NCBI GenBank assembly: GCA_020344415.1
Contig: CP070825.1
Span: forward strand, 2,581,105 to 2,645,104
Reading direction: 5' to 3'
Origin: Candidatus Aminicenantota bacterium
GTDB lineage: Bacteria > Acidobacteriota > Aminicenantia > Aminicenantales > Aminicenantaceae
Length of the DNA stretch: 64,000 bases
Shown one piece after another: positions 44,230-53,753 of the stretch. The first letter of the stretch is position 1. Every line of letters begins with the position of its first letter. The notes below the pieces were generated by a model that was not told where the DNA came from, searched no databases, and saw nothing but the letters and a program-made list of their open reading frames with translations. A program made the position numbers and the translations under genes.

Positions 44230-44350
44230 TAAAAAATTCTTTACAGTGAGAAGTTACGTCTCATCATTTGATATATAGAAGAGCAGCAATGAATATTCAG
44301 AGCTTTTAAAAAAGAATCCACCTCCAATTGAAGAACAATATGATATTTGG

Positions 44351-44390
44351 CCTGGATTATTCACAAGGCATTTTTTATGAATAATTCAGG
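44351..44390. repeat. 40-base palindromic repeat abutting the M14 stop codon
   Basis: CCTGGATTATTCA and TGAATAATTCAGG pair around a 14-base loop. Read on the minus strand it follows the TAA stop of the 44391 M14 gene directly (TAACCTGAATTATTCATAAAAAATGCC), the same junction as at the RHH gene (24207). A role in termination is plausible. Confidence 0.75.
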
Positions 44391-46277
44391 TTAATCGCTC
44401 AATTTGATTTTGATTCTTTTTTTATCCTTACCGCCATGTTGGGATTCGACATTGACTTCCAGCCAGCCCTGGGAACCATCCATTTTCACCAATGCGGCAA
44501 ATCGGAGTGTCTGTTTCCCCTTGAGTCTGAATTCAGTTCCTTTTTCTGTGATCGATTCACATTGTGCCCGATAATGCTGAGGATCAACTGTTGTAGTACC
44601 TTCAGGAATCTTGACCAATGATATATTATCCGATGATGTGAGGGTGATTTTGTCCTTCACTGTTCTTTTGAGCTGTATCGATCTGTCCGATGCAGTAGGG
44701 TAAACACGCTCGTTCTTTACTGCCACTTCGATCCAGTAAAGGTTATGCGTGGCCGGCGTTATGGTCACATCATCTATCTCTACTTTAGGAAACTGACTGG
44801 CACAATACATCACGAACTGTGCATTCTTAAAGGCCTCCATTTCTATGTACCTGGCAGGAGGTGTTCTCTGTGTGTGTTTTTTACGTGAACCTCCGATCCA
44901 TATTTCACCAAAATCAGGATGATTGAATTTGTGCGGTGTGATCCAGCCTTCCCCGGCAAGTTCGACATCAATCCATTTAAGATACTCTTCATCGGAAACT
45001 CTACCATCGCCATCCACATCCGCATCAAATGCAGGTGAGCCCCAGAGTTCAATGAGATAGCTGTATGCTCCGAGCATATGATATGTGGCTGCATGAGCTT
45101 GGCCGCTCAGGCCTCCGAAGACAGCACGGTAATTTTTAAGGATGCGCGCACCCATGGTTACAATTTCTGTTTGTGTATCCAGATCATGTTGATATTGTGG
45201 AGCAACCTGGCGATTAAAAAGCTGTGCGTATTTGTCAGTCCTTCGCATCGCCTCCAGGCGCTGGTTGAGCATTTCCTGCATACGCTGGCGTTGTTCTGCT
45301 GATAGGGCTTGACGTTTAACCGCCAGTGGAGCCTGGAACATGATTAGTCTGCCAGCGTTGTGGTAATGAAAGCTAGCAAAAATATTGGGATGGGCAAGCT
45401 GAAATTCGAACACATTGCGGCATTCAGGCTCTGACATTGGGTATGGATTTCCGGCCGGTAGATTCCATCCATAGGGAAAATTCCTGTTCGGATCGGGTCC
45501 GCCGATATCGTCTTCGTTGATCATGCCGTCGCCGTCATTGTCATACCCTTCTGGGCTGAGTCTACGAAACCGCATGCCTTCCTCTTTTGGATCGCCTACC
45601 AAGATAAACCGTCGCTTATCTGGTGACAGCTTGTACTCCCCTTTGGGATCCTCGATGTACATGACAGAGAGCTCTCCATCGCCATCTACATCTTCTGTCC
45701 GGTCTTCATCGTACAGTCCATCGCCGTCATTATCTTCGGGTCTATACGGCTCGCGAGGATTGTTTGCCGTGTTCGGAAATTCAACAAAGGATCTATTCGC
45801 GTCCACATTGAGACCAGGCAGAATATAAAACGTGCAGTTATCGACCAAGTCATGAACATATTTGTCATAATCATACCTCGTGAGCAAATACCACATCAGG
45901 TACAAGGAACAACTAATCCCATTGACCTCATTCCCATGTATGGCTCCGTCAACCCACATCGCTGGCTTGTCTTGATGCTTCCCAGTCGATTTTGCAGTAA
46001 TAGTAATCATGTATTGCTCACGGCCCATGCGGCTTCTTCCGATGCTTTGAATGTCTGCCAGCCGAGGATATTTTTTCTGAATGTCGTGCATGATTTTTGT
46101 CCATTCAGCATAGGGATAATAGCGTTTCCAGCTAATCGGGAAGTCAAGTTCTCCATGGTAACCCCCTGGACTCTTCTGGACTTTTTTTTGTGCGTATGCT
46201 GGAGTCATAAAGGATGACATTAGCAAGACGACCAGAGCAAAACCTAATATATATTTGAAATTTATTCTCGCTTTCAT
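44391..46277 (-). CDS. Secreted M14-family zinc carboxypeptidase
   Basis: The 628-residue protein has a signal peptide ending near TPAYA, and an M14 domain with GAIHGNEVNG (first His and Glu of the zinc site), DPNRNFPYGW (substrate-binding Asn-Arg), FASFHYHNAG (third ligand His) and SYLIELWG (catalytic Glu). Between the first two motifs are Asp-rich loops DNDGDGLYDED, DVDGDGEL and DNDGDGMINEDD, and a later DADVDGDGRVSDEE, the DxDxDG pattern of EF-hand/dockerin calcium sites. A C-terminal ~130 residues are beta-rich. AGGAGGG precedes the ATG. It follows a paralogue with the same design by 12 bases. Likely a secreted or surface exopeptidase, stabilised by calcium. Confidence 0.88.
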   Translation of the reverse strand: MKARINFKYILGFALVVLLMSSFMTPAYAQKKVQKSPGGYHGELDFPISWKRYYPYAEWTKIMHDIQKKYPRLADIQSIGRSRMGREQYMITITAKSTGKHQDKPAMWVDGAIHGNEVNGISCSLYLMWYLLTRYDYDKYVHDLVDNCTFYILPGLNVDANRSFVEFPNTANNPREPYRPEDNDGDGLYDEDRTEDVDGDGELSVMYIEDPKGEYKLSPDKRRFILVGDPKEEGMRFRRLSPEGYDNDGDGMINEDDIGGPDPNRNFPYGWNLPAGNPYPMSEPECRNVFEFQLAHPNIFASFHYHNAGRLIMFQAPLAVKRQALSAEQRQRMQEMLNQRLEAMRRTDKYAQLFNRQVAPQYQHDLDTQTEIVTMGARILKNYRAVFGGLSGQAHAATYHMLGAYSYLIELWGSPAFDADVDGDGRVSDEEYLKWIDVELAGEGWITPHKFNHPDFGEIWIGGSRKKHTQRTPPARYIEMEAFKNAQFVMYCASQFPKVEIDDVTITPATHNLYWIEVAVKNERVYPTASDRSIQLKRTVKDKITLTSSDNISLVKIPEGTTTVDPQHYRAQCESITEKGTEFRLKGKQTLRFAALVKMDGSQGWLEVNVESQHGGKDKKRIKIKLSD

Positions 46278-46289
46278 TGTGCCCTCCTG

Positions 46290-48425
46290 TTATTGAATCG
46301 AAAGGTCTTTAACCTTGGTGCCGCCTTTCTGAGATGTGACCACAATTTTGAGCGGCGTTTTTCCTTCCACTGCTATGAGCCACTTGACTCTACGCTTCGA
46401 ACCTCCTGTTTTAACCTCTGTTGGCTGAATCCCTGGGCGTCGTCTCATTCTTATTGGGTAGCCAGGAGGGATAAAGCGTGGCATCCTCCTCATCTGCGGC
46501 TGTTGTGCCGGTCGAGGAGCACCTCGGCCCGAATCGCCTGGAATCTTCATTATCCCCTCTATAACACCTAACTTCTGGAACGTAGTGCCCTGTAGGTATG
46601 TGATTTCATCCCGATTTCCGATAAGCCAAACAATGTCCTCACGGTTTCCAGAAAGCTGCGCTCCTCTGGCAACATGGGGGGCCAATTTCCCCTTATTCTC
46701 TATTGTTGCAGTGACTTCAACAATTTTATACGCTCCTTTTGATTTGCCCTTCTTAATCGTCACCTGATCGCCTTTCTGAGATACGACTGCATTATTTGCT
46801 CTATTGGCTGTAAAAAGCACGCGTGCTTTGGCATCGCTGATAACGACTTCAGGCTGGAGCCCTGCTCTGAAAAACTCACACTGCCAGTGTTTTTCGCAGA
46901 CATCAATCAGAGGCTCTCCAGGCAAAGCATTGCCCCGGTACTTCGGTATCCAGCCGCCGATCTCGCCTTCGCCGAGCTCAGGATGTTCGAATTTCTTCCA
47001 TGGCACAAATAGTTTTCCGCCGAATTTTTCATCCTGATACTTCAAAAGGGCACGTTCCCTCTTTATTCTGGCATCTTTACCTGAAAATTGGGGAAAACCC
47101 TTTATATCTTTTTGAGGATTCCAAAGTTCGGTTGTGATGGAATACATGCCGTACTGCATGTAAGCCCAGTCACCTGCCATGCCATAGCCATAACGCCTGT
47201 CTCTGGCCTCGTTATAACTAGCTCTCCAGCCGCGCGGCAATTCGTACCCTCGCACAATGGCATATTTATTCTTGGAAGTCTTCTTGAGTTTCTCTTTGAA
47301 TTTATCAAGCGAGCCGGTCTCTTTCCATGCTTCCGGAATTTCTTCTCCGATAATCTCCAGGTATTTTTTTCCCATGATCCTGTCAAATACGGCGACGTCC
47401 TTAGGATGCAGCTTATCGGGAGAGGCAGTTCCGAGAGGCCTGTAAGTAAATCCTCCAGATGTATGATAAAACTGTGCCATTAGGATATTCGTATGGTTAG
47501 TGAAAAACTCGGCAACAGCATGAATTTCGGGAGATGAGGTCGGATAATCTCCTTGACCACCCGCCATGCCATTATCTCGCCACCATCCCTCCGGGAAATT
47601 CCGATTTAAATCGATTCCCCGCTCAGAGTCTTCCCCACGCTTGCCATCGCCGTCATTATCTTTATCCTCCCGGATGACGGCATACCGCTGCTTCTCTGTC
47701 TTCTCGCCCTTACCAAGACGAACCATCAAACGGGAATCTTCGTCATCGATCACATACTGACCCTTCGAGTTTTTATAACGAAATTGCGTAATATATCCAT
47801 CCTTGTTGAGGTCATCATATCCATCCTCATTTATCCTGCCGTCGCCGTCGTCATCTTTCATCATGCTGTTTTGCCTCTGGGAGATGCCTTTCTCAACGCT
47901 GTTATAAACTCCGTCTGGATTAATTATAGGACAAATATAGAAGGTTTGATTATCAATGATATTCTTGACCTTCGGATCTGAATCATACCCTGAAACAAGC
48001 TTATCGATGATGTATAAACAAACCTCTGTTCCCGTAAACTCATTCCCATGCGTGCTGCCACAGATCCAGTGTCCTGGCTTGCCCTGATACGGTTTCATAG
48101 GGGGAACATTTTTGACTCCCTCTTTACGCATATTCCGCAATTTCACAAGAGCATCAACCGTAATCCCTGTTTTCATGTTTGAAAGGACCAAGACATAGAT
48201 CTTTCTCCCCATATTGCTTTTACCGATCTCTATCAGCTTGCTAATGCTCCCGTGAGCCTTTGCCACATCTTTGATATACTTCACAGTTCCCGTATACCCA
48301 TGATAATCATCAAAACTAAGGGGAACCTTCTGTCGCGCGAAAGCAGAATCGCTTACACCTATTAAAGCAAAGCTAATCACTAAAATAAAAACCGTCCTGC
48401 ATACCTTAAAAGCTCGAAATTTCAT
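46290..48425 (-). CDS. Secreted M14-family zinc carboxypeptidase
   Basis: The first gene of the M14 pair; 711 residues from ATG 48425, chosen because AAAGGAGGT lies 7 bases upstream and a clean signal peptide (ending near DSAFA) results. The longer frame to 48464 has 13 unlikely extra residues. The M14 motifs are STHGNEFTGTE (zinc His, Glu), DLNRNFPEGWW, MAQFYHTSGGF and YSITTELWNPQ. Calcium-type loops DDDGDGRINEDGYDDLNKDGYI and DKDNDGDGKRGEDSERG are inserted after the first His. The C-terminal ~200 residues are beta-rich with a Pro/Arg-rich insert (about 620-670). A perfect TTGACA lies about 100 bases upstream but with a poor -10. Together the two enzymes probably trim extracellular proteins. 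Confidence 0.87.
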   Translation of the reverse strand: MKFRAFKVCRTVFILVISFALIGVSDSAFARQKVPLSFDDYHGYTGTVKYIKDVAKAHGSISKLIEIGKSNMGRKIYVLVLSNMKTGITVDALVKLRNMRKEGVKNVPPMKPYQGKPGHWICGSTHGNEFTGTEVCLYIIDKLVSGYDSDPKVKNIIDNQTFYICPIINPDGVYNSVEKGISQRQNSMMKDDDGDGRINEDGYDDLNKDGYITQFRYKNSKGQYVIDDEDSRLMVRLGKGEKTEKQRYAVIREDKDNDGDGKRGEDSERGIDLNRNFPEGWWRDNGMAGGQGDYPTSSPEIHAVAEFFTNHTNILMAQFYHTSGGFTYRPLGTASPDKLHPKDVAVFDRIMGKKYLEIIGEEIPEAWKETGSLDKFKEKLKKTSKNKYAIVRGYELPRGWRASYNEARDRRYGYGMAGDWAYMQYGMYSITTELWNPQKDIKGFPQFSGKDARIKRERALLKYQDEKFGGKLFVPWKKFEHPELGEGEIGGWIPKYRGNALPGEPLIDVCEKHWQCEFFRAGLQPEVVISDAKARVLFTANRANNAVVSQKGDQVTIKKGKSKGAYKIVEVTATIENKGKLAPHVARGAQLSGNREDIVWLIGNRDEITYLQGTTFQKLGVIEGIMKIPGDSGRGAPRPAQQPQMRRMPRFIPPGYPIRMRRRPGIQPTEVKTGGSKRRVKWLIAVEGKTPLKIVVTSQKGGTKVKDLSIQ

Positions 48426-48538
48426 GTGTAGACCTCCTTTCAAAGAATTGTGGAATTTATTCATTAATTATTCACACATTTAAATATAAATCAAAAAATA
48501 GTTGTCAAAGAGGGGCTGTTTCCTACTGGAAAAAGACA

Positions 48539-48567
48539 TTTACATTCTTTCTTTTTTCTGATAATAT
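48539..48567 (+). promoter_or_regulatory. Promoter of rpsO-pnp
   Basis: TTTACA (48539-48544, 5 of 6), 17-base spacer, TAATAT (48562-48567, 4 of 6). Confidence 0.5.
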
Positions 48568-48591
48568 CATTAATCATTTTCAAAGGAGATA

Positions 48592-48864
48592 ATGCTCTTG
48601 CTGAGTAAAGAAGAAAAATCAAAAACCATAAACAAAAACAAAATCCATTCATCTGACACAGGGTCGCCAGAAGTTCAGATTGCCCTCATTACTGACAGAA
48701 TCAATTATTTAACCAAACACTTTTCAACACACAAAAAAGATCATCACTCCCGAAGCGGCCTTCTGAAACTCGTTGGGCGAAGAAAAAGACTTTTGGAATA
48801 TTTAAAAAAACAAGATGTCAATAGGTACGAAAAGTTAATCCAAAAGCTCAAACTCAGAAAGTAG
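48592..48864 (+). CDS. rpsO: 30S ribosomal protein S15
   Basis: Primary rRNA-binding protein of the small subunit. The 90-residue sequence has the family marks [47 protein letters not shown] and [11 protein letters not shown]. Start is not certain: AAGGAG lies only 3 bases from the ATG at 48592 but 9 bases from TTG 48598; the TTG start would give MLSKEEK, closer to the common MALSKEEK beginning. It is followed by pnp after 21 bases, the classic rpsO-pnp order. Confidence 0.96.
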   Translation: MLLLSKEEKSKTINKNKIHSSDTGSPEVQIALITDRINYLTKHFSTHKKDHHSRSGLLKLVGRRKRLLEYLKKQDVNRYEKLIQKLKLRK

Positions 48865-48885
48865 TGTCATCCCTCAGAGACAACG

Positions 48886-51051
48886 ATGTCCGAAAAAAAG
48901 CTCAGTCTTGAAATAAATAATCGCACCCTCTCCATTGAAATTGGGAAAATCGGAAAACAAGCCGACGGTTCAGCTCTGATTCGCTATGGCGATACTATTA
49001 TGTTCGTCTCCGCCACTTCCAATAAAGAAGTTAAAGAAGAAAAACCCTTCCTTCCTTTAATCGTTGATTACCGTGAGAATACTTACGCTGCGGGAAAAAT
49101 TCCCGGCGGCTTCTTTAAAAGAGAAGGCAAGCCTTCAGAGAGGGAAATTCTCGTAAGCCGCCAGATTGACAGACCGATAAGGACCCTTTTTCCTGAAGGC
49201 TACTGTAATGACACTCAAATTGTTGCTCTTCTGCTCTCAGCCGATCTAGAAAATGAACCTGATACTTTGGGTATCATTGGAGCTTCTGCTGCCCTCTATT
49301 TCTCTGATATTCCCTTTAATACTCCCCTGGGAGCTGTGAAAATTGGCTATATTAATAACGAGTTCATAACCAACCCTACCATGAAGCAACTCGAAGAAAG
49401 CTCTCTGAACATGGTTGTTACAGGTACAGATGAGGGAGTCGTGATGATAGAGGCGGCTGGCGTTGAAGTTGATGATGAAATAATTGTGGAGGGCATTGCC
49501 AAAGCGCAGGAGACTATAAATAAAATTGTTGCCATACAGAAAGACCTTTTTAAAAAATTAGGCGTACAAAAACGGGAATTTAATCCCAAAGAATTCGATC
49601 AAGCAAAGATTGAAAAAATTGAAAAGGAAATATCTTCTTCTCTGATGAAAGCTATCCAAACCAAGATAAAAAAATCCAGAGAAGAAGGGTTAAGCAAAAT
49701 TTTAGATTCCCTGCTGAGTCAAATTCCAGAAGAAAATGAAGACGAAATCAATGAAACCAAGGAAATCTTCTTCAGGATCCAAAAAAAATTAGTAAGAGAT
49801 TTAATATTAAACGAAGGAAAGAGGACAGATGGAAGAGGATTCGACGATATAAGACCTATCTCCGTTGAAGTAGGCATTCTTCCCCGCACTCACGGATCTG
49901 CTCTTTTTACTCGAGGAGAAACTCAATGTCTGGCAACTGTCACTCTAGGTACATTTGAAGACGTACAGAGACTCAATGGGATCGGAGAAGAGGCCGAAAA
50001 GAGGTTCATGCTACATTACAATTTTCCTCCTTTTAGCGTAGGAGAGGTTTCTTTTTTAAGAGCTCCTGGAAGGCGAGAAATCGGTCATGGAGCTCTCGCT
50101 GAAAAATCTATCCTCGCCTCTATTCCTGACGAGGAGGTCTTTCCTTACACCATCCGTATTGTCTCCGATATATTGGAATCCAATGGGTCTTCCTCTATGG
50201 CCACAGTATGTGGCGGAGTACTTTCATTAATGGATGCAGGCGTTCCACTTTCCATGGTTACAGCAGGAATCGCTATAGGACTAATTAAAGAAGACGATCG
50301 CTACGCTGTACTCACGGATATTGCAGGTCTTGAAGACCATTTTGGAGATATGGATTGTAAAGTTGCGAGAACAGAAAAAGGGATCACGGCTATCCAACTG
50401 GATTTGAAGGTTCCTTCTATTTCAGTTGAAATTTTAAAAGAGGCCCTCCAAAAATCCCAGGAAGCATGCAAAGCTGTACTAGTCAAGATGAAAGAAGCAA
50501 TTCCTGAACCACGATCTGACATTTCTGCTTATGCTCCCCGAATCATAAATTTGGTTATAAACCCTGAAAAGGTTGGGGACGTAATAGGACCCGCCGGAAA
50601 GGTCATTAAAAGAATCCTTGCCCAAACTAATGCCAAAATAGATATTGAGGAGAGCGGGAAGATTACAATCGCTGCTTCTGATACCGAATCTGCCCAGATG
50701 GCCAAAAATCTAATAAGCGAGATTACAATAGAGGCAGAAGTCGGTAAGACCTATACAGGAAAAGTTGTCCGGCTTGAAGAGTATGGCGCCTTCATCGAAA
50801 TCCTCCCCAATATAATCGGTCTCCTTCATATTTCTGAAATAGCCCATTACCGTGTTAGAAATATCAGGGATGTTCTCAAAATGGGGCAAACAGTCCGCGT
50901 TAAGGTTCTTGATATTGGAGAGGACAACAGGATCAAACTGAGTAAAAAAGCCTTAGAACAAAATTCCTCGAATCACCGCTCCGGTTTTAACCAGGACCGC
51001 CATAGAAAATCTTCATCTCATAACAGCCGGTATAATAAAGATAAGCTTTAA
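48886..51051 (+). CDS. pnp: Polynucleotide phosphorylase
   Basis: Phosphorolytic 3'-to-5' exoribonuclease that degrades mRNA, releasing nucleoside diphosphates. The 721-residue protein has two RNase PH domains, with FFKREGKPSEREIL in the first and RTDGRGFDDIRPI, PRTHGSALFTRGETQ and GREIGHGALAEKS-like REIGHGALA in the second, followed by the KH domain (VINPEKVGDVIGPAGKVIK, about 558-576) and the C-terminal S1 domain (GKVVRLEEYGAFIEI, about 625-639), then a basic tail. Length is standard. In other bacteria it autoregulates through the rpsO-pnp leader. Confidence 0.97.
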   Translation: MSEKKLSLEINNRTLSIEIGKIGKQADGSALIRYGDTIMFVSATSNKEVKEEKPFLPLIVDYRENTYAAGKIPGGFFKREGKPSEREILVSRQIDRPIRTLFPEGYCNDTQIVALLLSADLENEPDTLGIIGASAALYFSDIPFNTPLGAVKIGYINNEFITNPTMKQLEESSLNMVVTGTDEGVVMIEAAGVEVDDEIIVEGIAKAQETINKIVAIQKDLFKKLGVQKREFNPKEFDQAKIEKIEKEISSSLMKAIQTKIKKSREEGLSKILDSLLSQIPEENEDEINETKEIFFRIQKKLVRDLILNEGKRTDGRGFDDIRPISVEVGILPRTHGSALFTRGETQCLATVTLGTFEDVQRLNGIGEEAEKRFMLHYNFPPFSVGEVSFLRAPGRREIGHGALAEKSILASIPDEEVFPYTIRIVSDILESNGSSSMATVCGGVLSLMDAGVPLSMVTAGIAIGLIKEDDRYAVLTDIAGLEDHFGDMDCKVARTEKGITAIQLDLKVPSISVEILKEALQKSQEACKAVLVKMKEAIPEPRSDISAYAPRIINLVINPEKVGDVIGPAGKVIKRILAQTNAKIDIEESGKITIAASDTESAQMAKNLISEITIEAEVGKTYTGKVVRLEEYGAFIEILPNIIGLLHISEIAHYRVRNIRDVLKMGQTVRVKVLDIGEDNRIKLSKKALEQNSSNHRSGFNQDRHRKSSSHNSRYNKDKL

Positions 51052-51072
51052 TCCGCATAAATATTGGCAAAA

Positions 51073-51564
51073 ATGAGCAAATTCTTTTTACACAAAAAAG
51101 GATTCACTCTGACTGAGATGCTGGTCACCCTCACTATTTTGGCTATTCTAGCCACAGCAGTTATGCCCTTGGCAAAGACAGCAGTAAAAAGAGAAAAAGA
51201 GATTGAACTAAGAAGAAACCTTAGGCTGATGAGAGAAGCCATTGATGCGTACAAAAGGCTGGCTGATGAGAAAAAAATAGAAGTCGATGAAGACTCATAC
51301 GGATATCCTCCTGACCTAGAAACCTTGGTAAATGGAGTAGAAGTGGAAAAAGAAGAAGAAGGAGAAGACAGGAGATCATCAAAAAGGATTGTAAAATTCT
51401 TAAGACGAATCCCCAAGGATCCTATGACAAACTCCTTCGATTGGGGATTAAGATCTTACGAGGATGAGCTTGATTCTGATATCTGGGGTGGTGAAAATGT
51501 CTATGACATCTATACCAAGAGCAAGGCTACTGCCCTAGATGGGACAAAATACAGGGATTGGTAA
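51073..51564 (+). CDS. Type II secretion/type IV pilin-like pseudopilin (GspG type)
   Basis: Prepilin of about 163 residues. The N-terminus HKKG|FTLTEMLVTLTILAILATAV has the prepilin peptidase site after Gly10, Glu at +5, and the hydrophobic helix. The remainder has DSYGYPPDLETLV and RRIPKDPMTNSFDWG, the G-Y-P/IP-DP pattern of GspG-like major pseudopilins. A TTG at 51064 would add three residues and is the alternative start. Follows pnp by 21 bases. No other secretion genes are in the window, so the rest of the apparatus lies elsewhere. Confidence 0.85.
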   Translation: MSKFFLHKKGFTLTEMLVTLTILAILATAVMPLAKTAVKREKEIELRRNLRLMREAIDAYKRLADEKKIEVDEDSYGYPPDLETLVNGVEVEKEEEGEDRRSSKRIVKFLRRIPKDPMTNSFDWGLRSYEDELDSDIWGGENVYDIYTKSKATALDGTKYRDW

Positions 51565-51569
51565 GTCAA

Positions 51570-51983
51570 ATGACTAAAATATATCCAAAAAAGAGAAAAA
51601 AGGGCTTTACTCTGATCGAAATAATCATCGTTTTTACCCTGATTGGAATATTGGTAGGCCTGGGAATTCCTCAGTACAAATACGCGACCAAAAGAGCCCG
51701 GGAGTCTATATTAAGAGAAAATCTTTTTCAAATGAGAATATTGATAAATCAATATTACGCAGATAAACAGAAATACCCCCTCTCTCTTCAAACCCTTGTG
51801 GACGAAGGTTACTTGTATAAAATCCCTGCGGATCCCATAACGAAGTCTTCAGAAACGTGGGTGGAAGTACGAGAAACTCTCACTGACGAAAATGTTCTAC
51901 TAGCAGTGGAACCTGGGATCGTTGATATATTTTCTGGTTCAGAGCAAAAAGGTATAGATGGAACTCTCTACAACACATGGTAA
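51570..51983 (+). CDS. GspG-like pseudopilin
   Basis: The 137-residue prepilin has KKG|FTLIEIIIVFTLIGILVGLGIP with Glu at +5 and the usual QMRILINQYYADKQKYPLSLQTLV, KIPADPIT and a short C-terminal region ending DGTLYNTW, close to the ending DGTKYRDW of the gene before. The two are paralogues. ATG 51570 is preferred over TTG 51558, which would overlap the previous gene. Processing by prepilin peptidase and incorporation in a pseudopilus are expected. Confidence 0.85.
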   Translation: MTKIYPKKRKKGFTLIEIIIVFTLIGILVGLGIPQYKYATKRARESILRENLFQMRILINQYYADKQKYPLSLQTLVDEGYLYKIPADPITKSSETWVEVRETLTDENVLLAVEPGIVDIFSGSEQKGIDGTLYNTW

Positions 51984-52020
51984 CATCCGCTCTAAAGCCC
52001 GTTAAAATTCGCGGGAAATC

Positions 52021-52575
52021 ATGAACAGAAAAGAAGGATATATTTTAATCATTCTTATGGTTGCCATTTTTGTCCTAAGTATTGGGCTTCTCATGGCCAT
52101 CCCAATCTGGGAAACTCAATTACAGCGGGAAAGAGAAGCAGAATTGATCTTCAGGGGAAAACAGTATGTGGAGGCCATTCGATTGTTTCAGATGAAAAAT
52201 CCTGGAAGCTTCCCCAAAACACTGGATGAACTGTTAGAAGAAAAATGCATCCGCAAATTATATAAAGATCCGATGAGCGAAAATGGAGAATGGAATATCG
52301 TTCTCCAAGCTCAAGGAGTCTCTGTGAAAACCCCCAGAAGAGAAAGGGGCACTCCTCAAAAAATTGGGATAGCTCAAAAAATAATGATAGCCCCTCAGAG
52401 CGCTCTTTCTTCGATCCAAAATCCACGGATCATAGGAGTAGGAAGTTCCTCATCAAAAAAATCGATTAAAATCTACAACGAACAGGAAACCTACGATAAA
52501 TGGCTTTTCTTCTATGGTCAAGACCCTAAAAAAATGCCAGAGATCATCTATTATGGTCAACTTGAGAGGGAATGA
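52021..52575 (+). CDS. Pseudopilin-like protein lacking Glu5
   Basis: A 184-residue protein with KEG|YILIILMVAIFVLSIGLLMAIP: prepilin-type hydrophobic helix after a Gly but with Ile at the +5 position normally held by Glu. QLQREREAELIFRGKQYVEAIRLFQ and FPKTLDELL (about 36-70) then match GspG-like body sequence, including YKDPMSENGEWNIV. A long Ser/Pro-rich region follows. As in GspK, lack of Glu5 suggests a tip position, but this protein is far shorter than GspK. It overlaps lpxB by 4 bases (ATGA). Confidence 0.75.
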   Translation: MNRKEGYILIILMVAIFVLSIGLLMAIPIWETQLQREREAELIFRGKQYVEAIRLFQMKNPGSFPKTLDELLEEKCIRKLYKDPMSENGEWNIVLQAQGVSVKTPRRERGTPQKIGIAQKIMIAPQSALSSIQNPRIIGVGSSSSKKSIKIYNEQETYDKWLFFYGQDPKKMPEIIYYGQLERE

Positions 52576-53714
52576 AAGACTCAATTCTAATCGTAGCCGG
52601 TGAGAACTCTGGCGAAAAATACGGCGCAGATCTTGTCCATCAGTTTAAAAAACTCCAGCCTTCTTTCTCTTTCTTTGGCATCGGCGGAAAGCACATGGAG
52701 AAGGAAGGAGTTCATCTTCTTTATCCCATAGATGCGCTATCCATCGTTGGAGGAATCGAAGTCATCTCTCATCTGCCCCGCGTGAGAAAAATCTTCAATC
52801 GAATAAAAAAAGAAATAGAACTCCAAAAACCTGTAGTATCAGTCCTTATTGATTCCCCTGATTTTAACCTACGGCTAGCAAAAAAATTGAAAAAGCTTTC
52901 TATACCCGTTCTTTATTATATAAGTCCCACCGTGTGGGCATGGAGAAAGAGGAGGCTCCTGGGCATAAAAAAAACCGTTGAAAGAATGATGCTGATCTTC
53001 CCTTTTGAAGAAAAAATCTATAAAGAGCACAAGATCCCAGCCGTCTATGTCGGACATCCTCTAAAGGAGAGAGTAAAAGTCTCTCTCTCAAAAGAAGAAT
53101 TCCTCCAGAGCTATGGATTTGTCCCTGAAAAAAAACTTATTGCACTTCTGCCAGGAAGCCGCAGGAGTGAATTAAAGTACCATATCCCTGTATTGCTCAA
53201 AGCTATAAAAAAAATCAAAAAAGAATATGCCGCACAATTTGTTCTGATTTTAGCGGAAAGTCTTGAAGAAAATCTCTTAACAAACTTTTTTTTCCCTCAT
53301 TCTGACGAATTGAAAGTTGTCACAGGGCACAGCTATGAAGCAATAGCATCTAGTGACCTCGCACTTTCTGCCTGTGGAACAGCCAACTTAGAAGCGGCGC
53401 TCCTCGAAACCCCGGTCATTTCTTTCTATCGCATCGCTCCGATTAGCTATCATATCGGAGTTAGATTTGTCTCGATAAAAAATTATAGCATTGTGAATAT
53501 CCTGGCTAGAAAACGGATTATCCCTGAATTGATTCAAAAAGACTTTACTCCAGAGAATATCTTTCAAGAAGCAAAAAAGATACTAGACTCTGAAAAAGCC
53601 CGGTCAGAAATGATAGAGGACTTCAAAAAAATAAAACAAATCCTGGGAGACGATTCGGCTTCTAAAAATACTGCTCAAGAACTGGAAAGACTGATAATGC
53701 AGAAAGCTACTTAA
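52572..53714 (+). CDS. lpxB: Lipid-A-disaccharide synthase
   Basis: Transfers 2,3-diacylglucosamine-1-phosphate from UDP-diacylglucosamine to make the lipid A disaccharide, at the inner-membrane face. The 380-residue GT19 protein has VAGENSGEKYGADL (about 8-21), FFGIGGKHM, LIDSPDFNLRLA, YYISPTVWAWRKRR (about 113-126), YVGHPLKERV, LLPGSRRSELKYH (about 194-206) and SACGTANLEAALLETPVISFYR (about 268-289). It is coupled to the pseudopilin gene before it, an unusual neighbour. Confirms an LPS-producing cell. Confidence 0.95.
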   Translation: MKDSILIVAGENSGEKYGADLVHQFKKLQPSFSFFGIGGKHMEKEGVHLLYPIDALSIVGGIEVISHLPRVRKIFNRIKKEIELQKPVVSVLIDSPDFNLRLAKKLKKLSIPVLYYISPTVWAWRKRRLLGIKKTVERMMLIFPFEEKIYKEHKIPAVYVGHPLKERVKVSLSKEEFLQSYGFVPEKKLIALLPGSRRSELKYHIPVLLKAIKKIKKEYAAQFVLILAESLEENLLTNFFFPHSDELKVVTGHSYEAIASSDLALSACGTANLEAALLETPVISFYRIAPISYHIGVRFVSIKNYSIVNILARKRIIPELIQKDFTPENIFQEAKKILDSEKARSEMIEDFKKIKQILGDDSASKNTAQELERLIMQKAT

Positions 53715-53753
53715 TGCAGCCTCTTCTTTAATTCTTATCCCCAACTATTGAAA

